From Chryseobacterium aquifrigidense (GTDB taxonomy: Bacteria; Bacteroidota; Bacteroidia; Flavobacteriales; Weeksellaceae), in the NCBI RefSeq assembly GCF_006716485.1, contig NZ_VFPD01000001.1, positions 1,425,096 to 1,489,095 on the forward strand: a stretch of 64,000 bases of DNA. Reading direction: 5' to 3'. The translations under genes and the position numbers were made by a program. Numbering within the stretch: position 1 is the first letter of the stretch; each line of letters opens with the position of its first letter. This document shows positions 36,715 through 44,970 of this stretch, in pieces. The notes under the pieces were generated by a model. It was not told where the DNA came from. It ran no database searches and saw only the letters and a program-made list of their open reading frames with translations.

Positions 36715-38232
36715 ATGAGCAATTCTTTATATCCCATATTTTTAAAACTTGAAAACCTGTCACTGCTGATCATTGGCGGTGGCAAGGTTGCCCTTGAAAA
36801 ACTGGAGTCTGTATTGGGAAACTCTCCGGATACTTTCATCAAACTGGTGGCGAAAGAAATTATTCCTGAGGTCAGAGCCTTACAACATGAATTTTCTAAT
36901 CTAACCCTGCATGAAAGAGGCTACGATGAGCATGATTTTAATGATGCCGATCTTGCCATTATTGCAGTAAATAATATTGAACTGGCAGGAGAAATCAGGG
37001 GAAAAGCCCAGCAAAAAAATGTATTGGTGAATATTGCTGACAAGCCTGATCTGTGTGATTTTTATTTAGGTTCCATTGTCAAAAAAGGAAGTCTTAAAAT
37101 TGCCATTTCTACCAACGGAAAATCTCCTACCATCGCCAAAAGATTAAGGGAAACCTTTACCGAAGTCATTCCTGATGAAATGGATCATGTGTTGGATAAT
37201 ATGCAGCATATCCGGAACAAACTGACCGGAGATTTCAATTATAAAGTGAAGGAACTCAACAAAATCACTACGGAATATCTGTCCGATGGAAAAGCTTCTT
37301 CAAAACCGGATATGGAAATTGAAAAACTGATTAATATTACAAAAACAGCCCAAAGAAAAGCTAATATTTATCTCGCAATTATTGGTGTTTTACTTCTTTT
37401 CGGGTTATTTGGGCTTATGGTCTATCAGTTTAATCTTTCAGATGACCTCCAATATTTTCTGAACAAAGACGGTCATATCTTTTACTGGATGCTGTTTGCA
37501 GGCTTTATGGCGGAAATTGTCGCCGGATCTATGGGAATGGGCTATGGAGTGATCTGTACCACCATCCTTTTACTGCTGAATGTTCCACCACCTGTTGTGA
37601 GTGCAAGCATCCACTCTGCGGAATCCTTTACCACAGCAGCAGGAAGTTTCAGCCATTACAAACTGGGAAATGTCAATAAGAAAATGGTGTGGGTATTATT
37701 CCCGCTGGCTATTGTAGGTTCTGTTATCGGTGCATTAACGCTGTCTCATTACGGGGAACATTATGCTCATATTGTAAAGCCTATTATTGCCTGTTACACC
37801 TTGTATCTTGGAATTAATATCTTACGAAATGCATTTAAGGATAAAAAATCAGGACAAGCAAAAACCAAACGCAGAACCAATCTCAGAATATTAGGATTGG
37901 CAGGAGGTTTTATAGATTCTTTTGCTGGTGGCGGCTGGGGACCTTTGGTAACCGGAACGCTTATCAAAGAGGGAAGGATCCCCCGTTATGTCGTGGGAAG
38001 CTCCACTGTAGCCAAGTTTTTACTAACTGTAACAAGTGCAATAACATTTATTTTCACTATTGGAATTCATCACTGGAATATTGTTTTAGGACTTTTATTG
38101 GGTGGTGTTTTTACGGCTCCGTTTTCTGCGATGCTTACGGCAAAACTTCCTACAAAGAAAATGTTTGTTGTGGTAGGAATTGTGGTTATTCTGATGAGTC
38201 TTGTTACAATAACAAAGTCTTTTTTGTCATAA
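36715..38232 (+). CDS. Fusion: siroheme-synthase (precorrin-2 dehydrogenase) domain + TauE/SafE permease
   Basis: A 505-residue two-part protein. Residues 1-200 match the CysG N-terminal/Met8-type domain (precorrin-2 dehydrogenase and sirohydrochlorin ferrochelatase): NAD-binding LLIIGGGKVALEKLE, IADKPDLCDFYLGSIVKKG and ISTNGKSPTIAKRLRE. After a membrane span (about 219-240) residues 255-505 form a TauE/SafE (TSUP) permease with the duplicated half motif GLAGGFIDSFAGGGWGPLVT and MGMGYGVICTTILLLL. TSUP proteins carry sulfite, sulfate or sulfur organics. The frame is continuous, so this is a genuine fusion, giving siroheme synthesis with CobA plus sulfur transport. It follows the receptor gene by 5 bp. 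Confidence 0.88.
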   Translation: MSNSLYPIFLKLENLSLLIIGGGKVALEKLESVLGNSPDTFIKLVAKEIIPEVRALQHEFSNLTLHERGYDEHDFNDADLAIIAVNNIELAGEIRGKAQQKNVLVNIADKPDLCDFYLGSIVKKGSLKIAISTNGKSPTIAKRLRETFTEVIPDEMDHVLDNMQHIRNKLTGDFNYKVKELNKITTEYLSDGKASSKPDMEIEKLINITKTAQRKANIYLAIIGVLLLFGLFGLMVYQFNLSDDLQYFLNKDGHIFYWMLFAGFMAEIVAGSMGMGYGVICTTILLLLNVPPPVVSASIHSAESFTTAAGSFSHYKLGNVNKKMVWVLFPLAIVGSVIGALTLSHYGEHYAHIVKPIIACYTLYLGINILRNAFKDKKSGQAKTKRRTNLRILGLAGGFIDSFAGGGWGPLVTGTLIKEGRIPRYVVGSSTVAKFLLTVTSAITFIFTIGIHHWNIVLGLLLGGVFTAPFSAMLTAKLPTKKMFVVVGIVVILMSLVTITKSFLS

Positions 38233-38239
38233 AAAAATT

Positions 38240-38807
38240 AAACGCAGAGATTTTAATGTTTTACTTTATTTTGAGGCATCAGGGGGGAAAATTAATGATG
38301 CAGTGTATTGACACTATCATTACTCATTTTTAGTAAAAATCTGAAACCATTAAAACTTTGCGTTTTCTTATTTTGAATGTTTTAAAACGCAAAGAATCTA
38401 ATTGCTAATCTATAATTCAAGGAAGCAAAGTCAGAAATCAATAAATTGATTCTTTTTAAGCGTATGTATAGTCCAAAGCTTCATCAGCGACATGGTCGCG
38501 ACTCTTTGCTGACTTTAGTAAAAATCTTCAAATACTTTAAACTTTGCGTTTTTTTTTATTGTTTTGTATGCTTTTTCGTAAATATTTTTATAACGCAAAG
38601 GCGCAACATGATTAAAAAAGGCTGCTATAAGGCGCAAGGATTTTATCTTCGATAAAATTAAATACAGGATATCTTAGTCTCTCATCAATTATTTAGATTT
38701 TGCAATTGATTCTTTTAAGTGGTGTATAATCCAAAGCTTCATCAACGACACAGTCGTAATCTTTGCTCACTTTATTAAAAAGCATACATCTTTAAACTTT
38801 GCGTTTT
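38240..38807 (+). repeat. Three tandem elements bounded by AAAACGCAAAG inverted repeats
   Basis: Three units each begin with a form of AAAACGCAAAG and end with its complement CTTTGCGTTTT: about 38240-38366, 38384-38552 and 38591-38807. The second and third share a long 3' half, including ATTGATTCTTTTTAAG and ATCCAAAGCTTCATCA. They fill the 623-bp gap between the convergent fusion and DJ-1 genes. A 69-codon frame inside is an artefact of the repeats. No other gene or signal is seen. Confidence 0.7.
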
Positions 38808-38855
38808 AATTGCATATTTTAAAGAAATTTAAATACATTATATCATTGTCCGCTT

Positions 38856-39545
38856 TTACTTTTCAAGTTCACGAATTACCACTTTAGCCATTTCTTTAGA
38901 GCTGAACGGATTTTGTCCCGTGATCAAATTACCATCCACCACAACATTGGAAGTCATTGGAATAAATGCTTTTTTGTAATGTACATTTCGTTCTTTAAGG
39001 GCTGCCTCAAGATTAAAGGGAACTTCATTTTTTCTTCTTGCCAATGTTTCTTCAAACCAGTCAAATCCCGTAATATTTTTACCTTTGATCATGTATTCTC
39101 CATCAGAAAGCTTTACGCTCACTAATCCTCCAACTCCATGACAGATCGCTGCGACCATTTTATTATTTTCATATTGGTCTCTTAATATAATCTGTAGCGT
39201 TGTATTATCAGGAAAGTCATACATTGTTCCATGCCCTCCAGCCAAATAAATGCAGTCGAAAGATTCATTCTTTACCTCATTGAGGCTTTTTGTATGTGCT
39301 AGTTCATTCATAAACCCTGGATTTTCATAATATTTTTTTGAAATTCCATCCAGGACCAGAGGTTTAAGGCTTTCCGGATCAACGGGAGTATTTCCGCCTT
39401 TCGGGGAAGCTATGTTAATCTGCCATCCTTTCCCCCTGGCAGCGTGATAAATATGGGTAAGCTCGCTCAGCCATAAGCCTGTTTTAAAGTTGCCGCTGGC
39501 ATATTGATCTACGTTCGTTACGATTAGCAGTATTTTTTTCATCAT
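38856..39545 (-). CDS. DJ-1/PfpI-family protein (Hsp31-like)
   Basis: A 229-residue protein of the class I glutamine-amidotransferase-like DJ-1/PfpI superfamily. The nucleophile elbow is VAAICHGVGGLVSV, with Cys followed by His, and the preceding motif is YLAGGHGTMYDF. The insert GFDWFEETLARRK and the length match the Hsp31/glyoxalase III-like type 1 glutamine amidotransferase domain proteins, which act as chaperones or as methylglyoxal-detoxifying enzymes. It is the second gene of an operon, 7 bp after an AraC regulator, which probably controls it. Confidence 0.85.
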   Translation of the reverse strand: MMKKILLIVTNVDQYASGNFKTGLWLSELTHIYHAARGKGWQINIASPKGGNTPVDPESLKPLVLDGISKKYYENPGFMNELAHTKSLNEVKNESFDCIYLAGGHGTMYDFPDNTTLQIILRDQYENNKMVAAICHGVGGLVSVKLSDGEYMIKGKNITGFDWFEETLARRKNEVPFNLEAALKERNVHYKKAFIPMTSNVVVDGNLITGQNPFSSKEMAKVVIRELEK

Positions 39546-39552
39546 GATAGTA

Positions 39553-40461
39553 TTAATTAAAAGATTTCCTGAATTCTAACGGTGAAACAGCAGTTTGATT
39601 TTTAAATAAACGATGGAAAGACTGTGGATGTTCAAATCCTAAATTATACGCAATCTCAGAAACAGATAGTATTGTGGTTGAAAGCAGTTCTTTCGCCTTT
39701 TCTATTACTCTGTTCTGGATATGCTGCTGGGTAGTCTGTCCTGTATGCACTTTTAGCATATCGCTCAAATAATTAGGACTGATATTCATCTGTGACGCCA
39801 TAAACTGTACGGTAGGAATACCATTAATCAATAATTTTTCATCTTTAAAATAATCATCGAGCAGATTTTCCAGCTGACTCAAAAGGTCATGGTTCACCTT
39901 TTTTCGGGTTAAAAACTGGCGGTTGTAGAATCTGTCACAGTATTTTAACAGCAAATCGATATTGGATACCAGTAAATCCTGGGTGAAACCATCCATATTA
40001 GCTTCTATCTCCCTGCTGATATTATCCATGATATCCGTTACGGATTTTTCTTCTTTTTCGGAGAGATACAAAGCTTCATTTGCAGTATAGGAGAAGTAGC
40101 CATAATCTTTTATTACAGAAGCTAACGGATATCCCTGCAGAAAGTCAGGGTGAATAACCAGCACGCTTCCTCTTACTTCGGAAAGCAGAATATCTTCAAA
40201 CTGCAATACCTGGTGGGGAGCAATAAAATACATAATCCCATCTTGGAAATCATAATAATGCTGTCCGTATTTGCATCTGCCTGCACAATCCTTTTTAATG
40301 GAAACTACATAAAAATCCGTTGTCACTGAACTTAAAATAGTTTCAGGATCAATATTCACTTCATTAAAATCAAAGACACTGATCAAAGGGTTGGAAGGCC
40401 TTTTCAGATTCAGGTATCTGTGTAATGCAGTGATGGAGTTTACTTTTTCAGGAGCTTTCAT
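39553..40461 (-). CDS. AraC-family transcriptional regulator
   Basis: A 302-residue regulator. The N-terminal 180 residues are a sensing region with two Cys in KKDCAGRCKYGQHYYDF. The C-terminal 100 residues carry the AraC DNA-binding domain (PTVQFMASQMNISPNYLSDMLK and SVSEIAYNLGFEHPQSFHRLFKNQ). It is the promoter-proximal gene ahead of the DJ-1/PfpI gene. The close cysteines could sense redox or electrophile stress, which would fit a DJ-1-type target; this is inference. Confidence 0.85.
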   Translation of the reverse strand: MKAPEKVNSITALHRYLNLKRPSNPLISVFDFNEVNIDPETILSSVTTDFYVVSIKKDCAGRCKYGQHYYDFQDGIMYFIAPHQVLQFEDILLSEVRGSVLVIHPDFLQGYPLASVIKDYGYFSYTANEALYLSEKEEKSVTDIMDNISREIEANMDGFTQDLLVSNIDLLLKYCDRFYNRQFLTRKKVNHDLLSQLENLLDDYFKDEKLLINGIPTVQFMASQMNISPNYLSDMLKVHTGQTTQQHIQNRVIEKAKELLSTTILSVSEIAYNLGFEHPQSFHRLFKNQTAVSPLEFRKSFN

Positions 40462-40474
40462 TTTATTTCTTTTT

Positions 40475-40530
40475 TACCACCCCGTCAAAAATTCTTTGAA
40501 TTTTCGCCACCCCTGCGAAGGAGGGGAATA
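40475..40530 (-). repeat. Dispersed intergenic repeat, copy 2 (inverted relative to copy 1)
   Basis: Read on the minus strand it matches 23630-23686: a CCCCTCC-type arm, then GGGGTGGCGAAAATTC, AAAGAATTTTTGAC and GGGGTGGT. The hairpin here is CCCCTCCTTCGCAGGGG, less perfect than in copy 1. It lies 13 bp upstream of the minus-strand AraC gene, so it sits in its promoter region. Confidence 0.75.
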
Positions 40531-40583
40531 TTTTGCCTTTCGGTTGTGGTATTGGTGTTTCTAAGTTACTTATTTTAACGAAA

Positions 40584-41522
40584 TTATTTTGCTGATTGCT
40601 GTTCTTTTTTGATCTGCTCAATTCCTCGTCTGTAAGTCGTCACCGCAAATTCCGGGAATCTCTTTCTGAATTTTGAGTCATCAAAAAGGTTGTCATGTTG
40701 ATATCTCGGAAGCAGTTCCAGTAATTCTTTTGCATTTTTGTTGAATAAAGATCCTATTGTAAAAAACAGTTTCGGGATTACAGAATACCTGAATTCTTTT
40801 CCATAAACCTGAGAAGCAAAAGCAATAAATTCTTTATAATTCAGCTTATGATCATCTACCGGTAAATGCCATGTCTGTCCGTAGGCATCGGGTGTATTTC
40901 CGATCAAAGCAGTGGCACGGCTGGCATCAGGGGTCCAGATCAGGCTTCTTATCTTATCATCTCTCAAAGGAACTTTGAGTTTCTTATCCTCTTTAATAGC
41001 ATTGAAAATAAGACTATTGGTAATACTCTGAGTTTTTCCGGGACCATAAAATTCAGGAGCTCTGCAGATAACAGCTTCTATGGTTCCGGCTTTCATTTCT
41101 TTTAAAAGCATTTCTGTCATCTGTTTTCTTATCATTCCTTTTCTTCCCACAGGAGCGAATCTGGTTTGCTCTGTTAACATCTCATTATTTTGAGGATACA
41201 TATAAGTATTATCAAAATATACCAGCTTTGTTCCGTTGATTTTACAGGCTTCAATAACATTTTTCATGATGTTCAGAAACTGTCTTTCCCATAAATCCGT
41301 ATCCATAGGAAGGCCAAGGGTAAAATAAGCGATTTCACTTCCTTTCACAGCTTCTATTGCTTTTTCTCTGTCTGATAAATCTGCTGAGAAAGCAGTATCT
41401 GTATCATTTACTTTTTTGGCATTTCTGCTGACAATACGGATATCTGAAGTGTAATTTCTTTTCAGTTCTCTTGCCAGTTCTTCACCAATCTGGCCATTGG
41501 CTCCTAATATAGTTTGCATCAT
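40584..41522 (-). CDS. NAD(P)-dependent epimerase/dehydratase-like protein
   Basis: A 312-residue extended-SDR protein. The N-terminal nucleotide-binding motif TILGANGQIGEELARELK is clear, and the active-site region FDNTYMYPQN retains Tyr but lacks a standard YxxxK; a KQ follows in GMIRKQM. C-terminal parts (CRAPEFYGPG, RSLIWTPDASRATALIG, WHLPVDDHKLNYKEF) match the NAD-dependent epimerase/NmrA-like sugar-nucleotide or oxidoreductase relatives. The substrate is unknown. Single gene on the minus strand. Confidence 0.78.
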   Translation of the reverse strand: MMQTILGANGQIGEELARELKRNYTSDIRIVSRNAKKVNDTDTAFSADLSDREKAIEAVKGSEIAYFTLGLPMDTDLWERQFLNIMKNVIEACKINGTKLVYFDNTYMYPQNNEMLTEQTRFAPVGRKGMIRKQMTEMLLKEMKAGTIEAVICRAPEFYGPGKTQSITNSLIFNAIKEDKKLKVPLRDDKIRSLIWTPDASRATALIGNTPDAYGQTWHLPVDDHKLNYKEFIAFASQVYGKEFRYSVIPKLFFTIGSLFNKNAKELLELLPRYQHDNLFDDSKFRKRFPEFAVTTYRRGIEQIKKEQQSAK

Positions 41523-41722
41523 TTTCTATTTTGAGGGTTATGTATTCCATTGAAAATAAACAAGATATTTTCAGCTGCTTCTATTTATGATACAAAATTC
41601 GGGCATAATTATAAAAACAGAGTAACTGAATCCATGGAAGTTGTAACATAATCTCTGAAGAGCGAAAGAAACATAAAAAATAATGCTGAGAAAGTAAAAA
41701 TACAGCATTGAATCATTATTTT

Positions 41723-41913
41723 AACCACAAAAGGCACAAAAGTCTTAAACACTTCAATTTTTTCAGAGCCAAACCTTATGCGTAATAAGTACACCCTAAG
41801 TTTTGTGAAAATCAAAGATTTTCATCTTATGTGAACTTTCCTGCGGTATCATTTTAAACTTACTTAAATAACTTAAGTGCTTTAAAATGATACCTTTTGT
41901 GACTTTTGTGGTT
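41723..41913 (+). repeat. MITE-like element, copy 2 (191 bp, terminal inverted repeats)
   Basis: The left end AACCACAAAAGGCACAAAAG and right end CTTTTGTGACTTTTGTGGTT are inverted copies of one another with one mismatch. Internal arms TCTTAAACACTT and AAGTGCTTTAAAATG extend the symmetry. It matches 33590-33773 along most of its length. It fills the centre of the 457-bp gap between the epimerase and DoxX genes. A 68-codon minus-strand frame here is not credible, and the rest of the gap shows nothing recognisable. Confidence 0.78.
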
Positions 41914-41979
41914 TGGTGAAGTTTAAACAACTTTATAATAATCAGGTATAATTCTTTACTCTCTCAGCCTTACTGATCT

Positions 41980-42366
41980 TTATTTTTGGTCCAAAGTCAG
42001 GTAATTATCTTTAATTCTGCTGATCAGAATGTAGAACAATCCGGCATAGATCATCTGAATACCCATTGCTTCCCAGTTTTCAACCGTACTGCTACCAAAA
42101 AGCAGCAGAATTATCAGCGATGCTCCGGCCATAGTGGCAATACGGGTTTTAAAGCCAATGGTCAGCAGAAAGCCAATTGTAAATTCGAGAAAGGGGAGAG
42201 TGACACTAAAAAGATGAACCATTGGCTGCGGCAGCCAGCTTGTTTCAAAACCTTTCATCATTCCTGATGCAAAATCCTGTAGTTTCACCAAACGGACTAA
42301 TCCGTGTCCTAAAAGATTGATTCCCATCGACACACGAAGGAAAAAATAAGCTGTTTTTGTATTCAT
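41980..42366 (-). CDS. DoxX-family membrane protein
   Basis: A 128-residue inner-membrane protein with four predicted helices. The N-terminal AYFFLRVSMGINLLGHGLVRL is the usual DoxX start. It is followed by MVHLFSVTLPFLEFTIGFLLTIG and the glycine/serine-rich third helix ASLIILLLFGSS. The exact role of DoxX proteins is not settled; some take part in redox-stress complexes. It lies downstream of the polysaccharide deacetylase gene (147 bp apart) on the same strand, with no clear functional link. Confidence 0.8.
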   Translation of the reverse strand: MNTKTAYFFLRVSMGINLLGHGLVRLVKLQDFASGMMKGFETSWLPQPMVHLFSVTLPFLEFTIGFLLTIGFKTRIATMAGASLIILLLFGSSTVENWEAMGIQMIYAGLFYILISRIKDNYLTLDQK

Positions 42367-42513
42367 ATAGTAGTATTTTTTGGTTAGAAGAGGGATGTTT
42401 GAGGCTAGAAGTTATATATGTTATTCACTTTTATTGTGTTTATCATTTATTTCTTATTCTGTAATTTGTTTTTACGTACTTCAATCACTTCCTTCCTCAA
42501 GCTTCCAGCTTCC

Positions 42514-43494
42514 TTACTTATTAAACTTTTCTTCACTGTTATCAACAGGAGTATCAGGATCATTCATCACCATTTTAGCAATATCATCTTTTCTCATAAA
42601 GACTACCCCTTGCTTTTCTTTGGTATATTTTATAAATTCTTCCATGGCATGCATCATTGCGGGAGTTCCACCGATTCTGTCGTGAAAGCTAATACTCATC
42701 ATTCTTCTTTTGGAAGCTCCTTCTTCATACAGACGGTCGAATTCAAATTTCAACTGAGTCAAAAACTGATCGGGGCTCCAGTGTTTTCCTTCAATATTGA
42801 CAATATCATTATTCCGTAATGTGTAAGGGATTACGACAAAATTTTTCCCTTTTACTTTGGTAATGAAAGGCTCATCATGGCTCAGATCATCTATGTGGTA
42901 CAAGAATCCCAGTTCCTGTAAAACTTTAAGCGTATTCGGGCCTCTTCTCAGCCAATTAGCATTATAACCTACCGCTTTCTTACCTGTAATTTTTTCAACA
43001 ACATCTACGCCTTGTTTCACAAAATTCAACTCGTCAGCATAATTCTTGTTCCATTGATTGTCCCAGGCAATTCCATGGGCGGCAATTTCATGGCCTCCGT
43101 TCGCAATCGCTTTAGCCACTTCCGGATATTTTTCTGCGGCTGTTCCCACGACATGCGACGTTACTTTGATGTCGTATTTTTTCCACAGATCCAGCATTCT
43201 GTAAATTCCTTCATTTCCTCCGTAACGATACCAGCTTTCTGCCGGAAGATCGGGTTGCCCTTTAGGAAGGGGAGTTCCACTGAAAGGACTTTCTGCGCCC
43301 TCAGGCTGTCCACCAGTTTCAAACTGCATGGAAACGGAAATCACCAGCTGAGCCCCATTAGGCCAGTATTTTTTTGCTGAAGTCTGTGTTTCGTGTTGAT
43401 CTTTTTTTGCTCTTTTATCTTTATTATGATCAGAAAAAGACATCAGAACAATTGTTGAAGCAAGCAATAGAACAGATTGTTTTATGTATTTCAT
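42514..43494 (-). CDS. Exported polysaccharide deacetylase (NodB/PuuE-like)
   Basis: A protein of about 326 residues. An N-terminal hydrophobic signal (QSVLLLASTIVLMSF) indicates export. The deacetylase fold shows the HxxxH-type metal motif as HEIAAHG, preceded by VVGTAAEKYPEVAKAIANGG, and the closing HDRIGG. The first motif, usually TFDDG, is replaced by VSMQFETGGQ, which places it near PuuE-type carbohydrate/allantoin-related esterases rather than classical chitin deacetylases. The frame continues upstream to 43833 across the divergent AraC gene, so ATG 43494 is the right start. Substrate unknown; likely regulated by the divergent AraC protein. Confidence 0.8.
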   Translation of the reverse strand: MKYIKQSVLLLASTIVLMSFSDHNKDKRAKKDQHETQTSAKKYWPNGAQLVISVSMQFETGGQPEGAESPFSGTPLPKGQPDLPAESWYRYGGNEGIYRMLDLWKKYDIKVTSHVVGTAAEKYPEVAKAIANGGHEIAAHGIAWDNQWNKNYADELNFVKQGVDVVEKITGKKAVGYNANWLRRGPNTLKVLQELGFLYHIDDLSHDEPFITKVKGKNFVVIPYTLRNNDIVNIEGKHWSPDQFLTQLKFEFDRLYEEGASKRRMMSISFHDRIGGTPAMMHAMEEFIKYTKEKQGVVFMRKDDIAKMVMNDPDTPVDNSEEKFNK

Positions 43495-43560
43495 TTTGAA
43501 TGTATTTAATAAGACAAAATTGATCAATAATGAATCATAATATATTGTAAAAATTAATGG

Positions 43561-43568
43561 TAAATTTG
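43561..43568 (+). promoter_or_regulatory. -7 element of the divergent AraC gene
   Basis: TAAATTTG matches TAnnTTTG and lies 16 bp before the ATG at 43585. No correctly spaced TTG was found at -33. The 90-bp divergent region is shared with the deacetylase gene. Confidence 0.4.
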
Positions 43569-43584
43569 TAAAAATCCATTTTTC

Positions 43585-44439
43585 ATGAAACGAATCGTTA
43601 ATTTCAATTCCTTTAATGTTTTCAGCATCGAAAAAGAAAACTGGGACGTTGAGTATCACAATCATAACTTTTATGAACTGATTATCATAGAAAAGGGAAA
43701 AGGATTTCACCACCTCAACAATATTACTTTCCCCTACCAAAAAGGAGATGTTTTTCTCCTGCGCCCCAGCGACGGGCATGAATTTTCCATTACCCATAAA
43801 ACACGGTTCATTTATATAAAATTTACAGAACAATACATCTGGGAAAATCTACTCTCCAACAAGAAGAATGAGTTGAAAAAAGTGGTCCAGCTTCTGATGG
43901 AAGATCATTCTTTTGTATACGAATCGGTGATCAAATGTAAAACGGACAGGGAACATCTGTTACAGCTGGCCCGGATTCTTCTATACGAGTTCAGTCATAA
44001 AAACACTTATAATAAAGAGATAAGCTCAGATCTGTTTTCCGCCATTATTACGATTCTGATCCGGAACACGATGAGCAATATCACGGCTAAAAACTGGCTT
44101 ACTCAAAACTTAAGCAGAATTGAAAGGATCTTGTACTATATCAACATCAATGCTTTAGATCCAGATAAAATGAAAATTGAAAATCTGGCCAAAGAGTTTA
44201 TGCTTTCTCCCAATTATATCAGCATTTATATCAAAAAACAGACAGGTTTCTCCATACAGCAGCACATCATGCAGCATAAAATAAAAACGGCTGAAAAACT
44301 TTTACTTCAGAGTCATTATAATATCAGTGAAATTGCTGACAAGCTGGGGTTCAATGATGCCAGTCATTTCAATAAAATATTCAAAACGTATAAAGAAATG
44401 TCTCCTTCTGAGTTTAAAAAGAAAGGATTATCTTATTGA
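43585..44439 (+). CDS. AraC-family regulator, divergent from deacetylase
   Basis: A 284-residue regulator with an N-terminal cupin sensing domain (HNHNFYELIIIEKGKG, then FPYQKGDVFLLRPSDGHEF) and a C-terminal AraC DNA-binding domain (IENLAKEFMLSPNYISIYIKKQ and NISEIADKLGFNDASHFNKIFK). Cupin-type AraC proteins of this kind often sense sugars or sugar derivatives. Divergent placement, 90 bp from the deacetylase, suggests that it controls that gene. The ligand is not known. Confidence 0.85.
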   Translation: MKRIVNFNSFNVFSIEKENWDVEYHNHNFYELIIIEKGKGFHHLNNITFPYQKGDVFLLRPSDGHEFSITHKTRFIYIKFTEQYIWENLLSNKKNELKKVVQLLMEDHSFVYESVIKCKTDREHLLQLARILLYEFSHKNTYNKEISSDLFSAIITILIRNTMSNITAKNWLTQNLSRIERILYYININALDPDKMKIENLAKEFMLSPNYISIYIKKQTGFSIQQHIMQHKIKTAEKLLLQSHYNISEIADKLGFNDASHFNKIFKTYKEMSPSEFKKKGLSY

Positions 44440-44490
44440 TCATGAGGTTTATATATTTTTCATACCTTTAATAATCAAATCTTTAAGTCT

Positions 44491-44952
44491 ATGAAAATAA
44501 GCGCAGGGATTTTGCTGTTTAAAAAGGAAAAAGACAATCTGTATTACTTTCTGGTACATCCCGGCGGTCCTTTCTGGAAAAGTAAAGACCTGGGATCGTG
44601 GTCTATTCCTAAAGGAGAAGTTTCTCCTGATGAAAGTTTATTGGAGCGTGCTTTGAAAGAATTTAAAGAAGAAACCGGTAAAACAATAGATGGGAAGTTT
44701 ATCGAATTATCACCCATTAAACAGAAAGGAGGAAAAACCGTTTATGCCTGGGCTTTAGAAAGTGATCTTGAAACGATAGCCCTTTACAGCAATACTTTCC
44801 CTTTAGAATGGCCACCCAAATCCGGTAAAATATTGGAAGTTCCCGAAGTAGATCAATGGGAATGGTTTTCTTCAGAAGAAGCACGGAAACGCATAAATAC
44901 TGCACAAAAAGATTTTATCATAGAGCTTGAAAGTATCATAAAAAATCAATAA
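44491..44952 (+). CDS. Nudix hydrolase
   Basis: A 153-residue Nudix-fold hydrolase. The Nudix box runs from GEVSPDESLLERAL to KEFKEETGK; the usual Arg of REUxEE is Lys here, while the metal-binding EE pair is intact. The N-terminal MKISAGILLFKK and the segment VHPGGPFW followed by SKDLGSWSIPKG are common to the bis(5'-nucleosyl)-tetraphosphatase-like group, so the substrate is probably a dinucleoside polyphosphate or a related nucleotide. It precedes the cysteine-rich peptide gene by 18 bp, so the two may share a transcript. Confidence 0.83.
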   Translation: MKISAGILLFKKEKDNLYYFLVHPGGPFWKSKDLGSWSIPKGEVSPDESLLERALKEFKEETGKTIDGKFIELSPIKQKGGKTVYAWALESDLETIALYSNTFPLEWPPKSGKILEVPEVDQWEWFSSEEARKRINTAQKDFIIELESIIKNQ

Positions 44953-44970
44953 CACCTTAAAACAAAGACC

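Noticed and set aside
38446-38655. 69-codon frame in the 38-kb gap
   Set aside because: It spans the boundary of two repeat elements, and its sequence is explained by them.
41609-41815. 68-codon minus-strand frame
   Set aside because: It overlaps the MITE-like element, and the protein has no recognisable feature.
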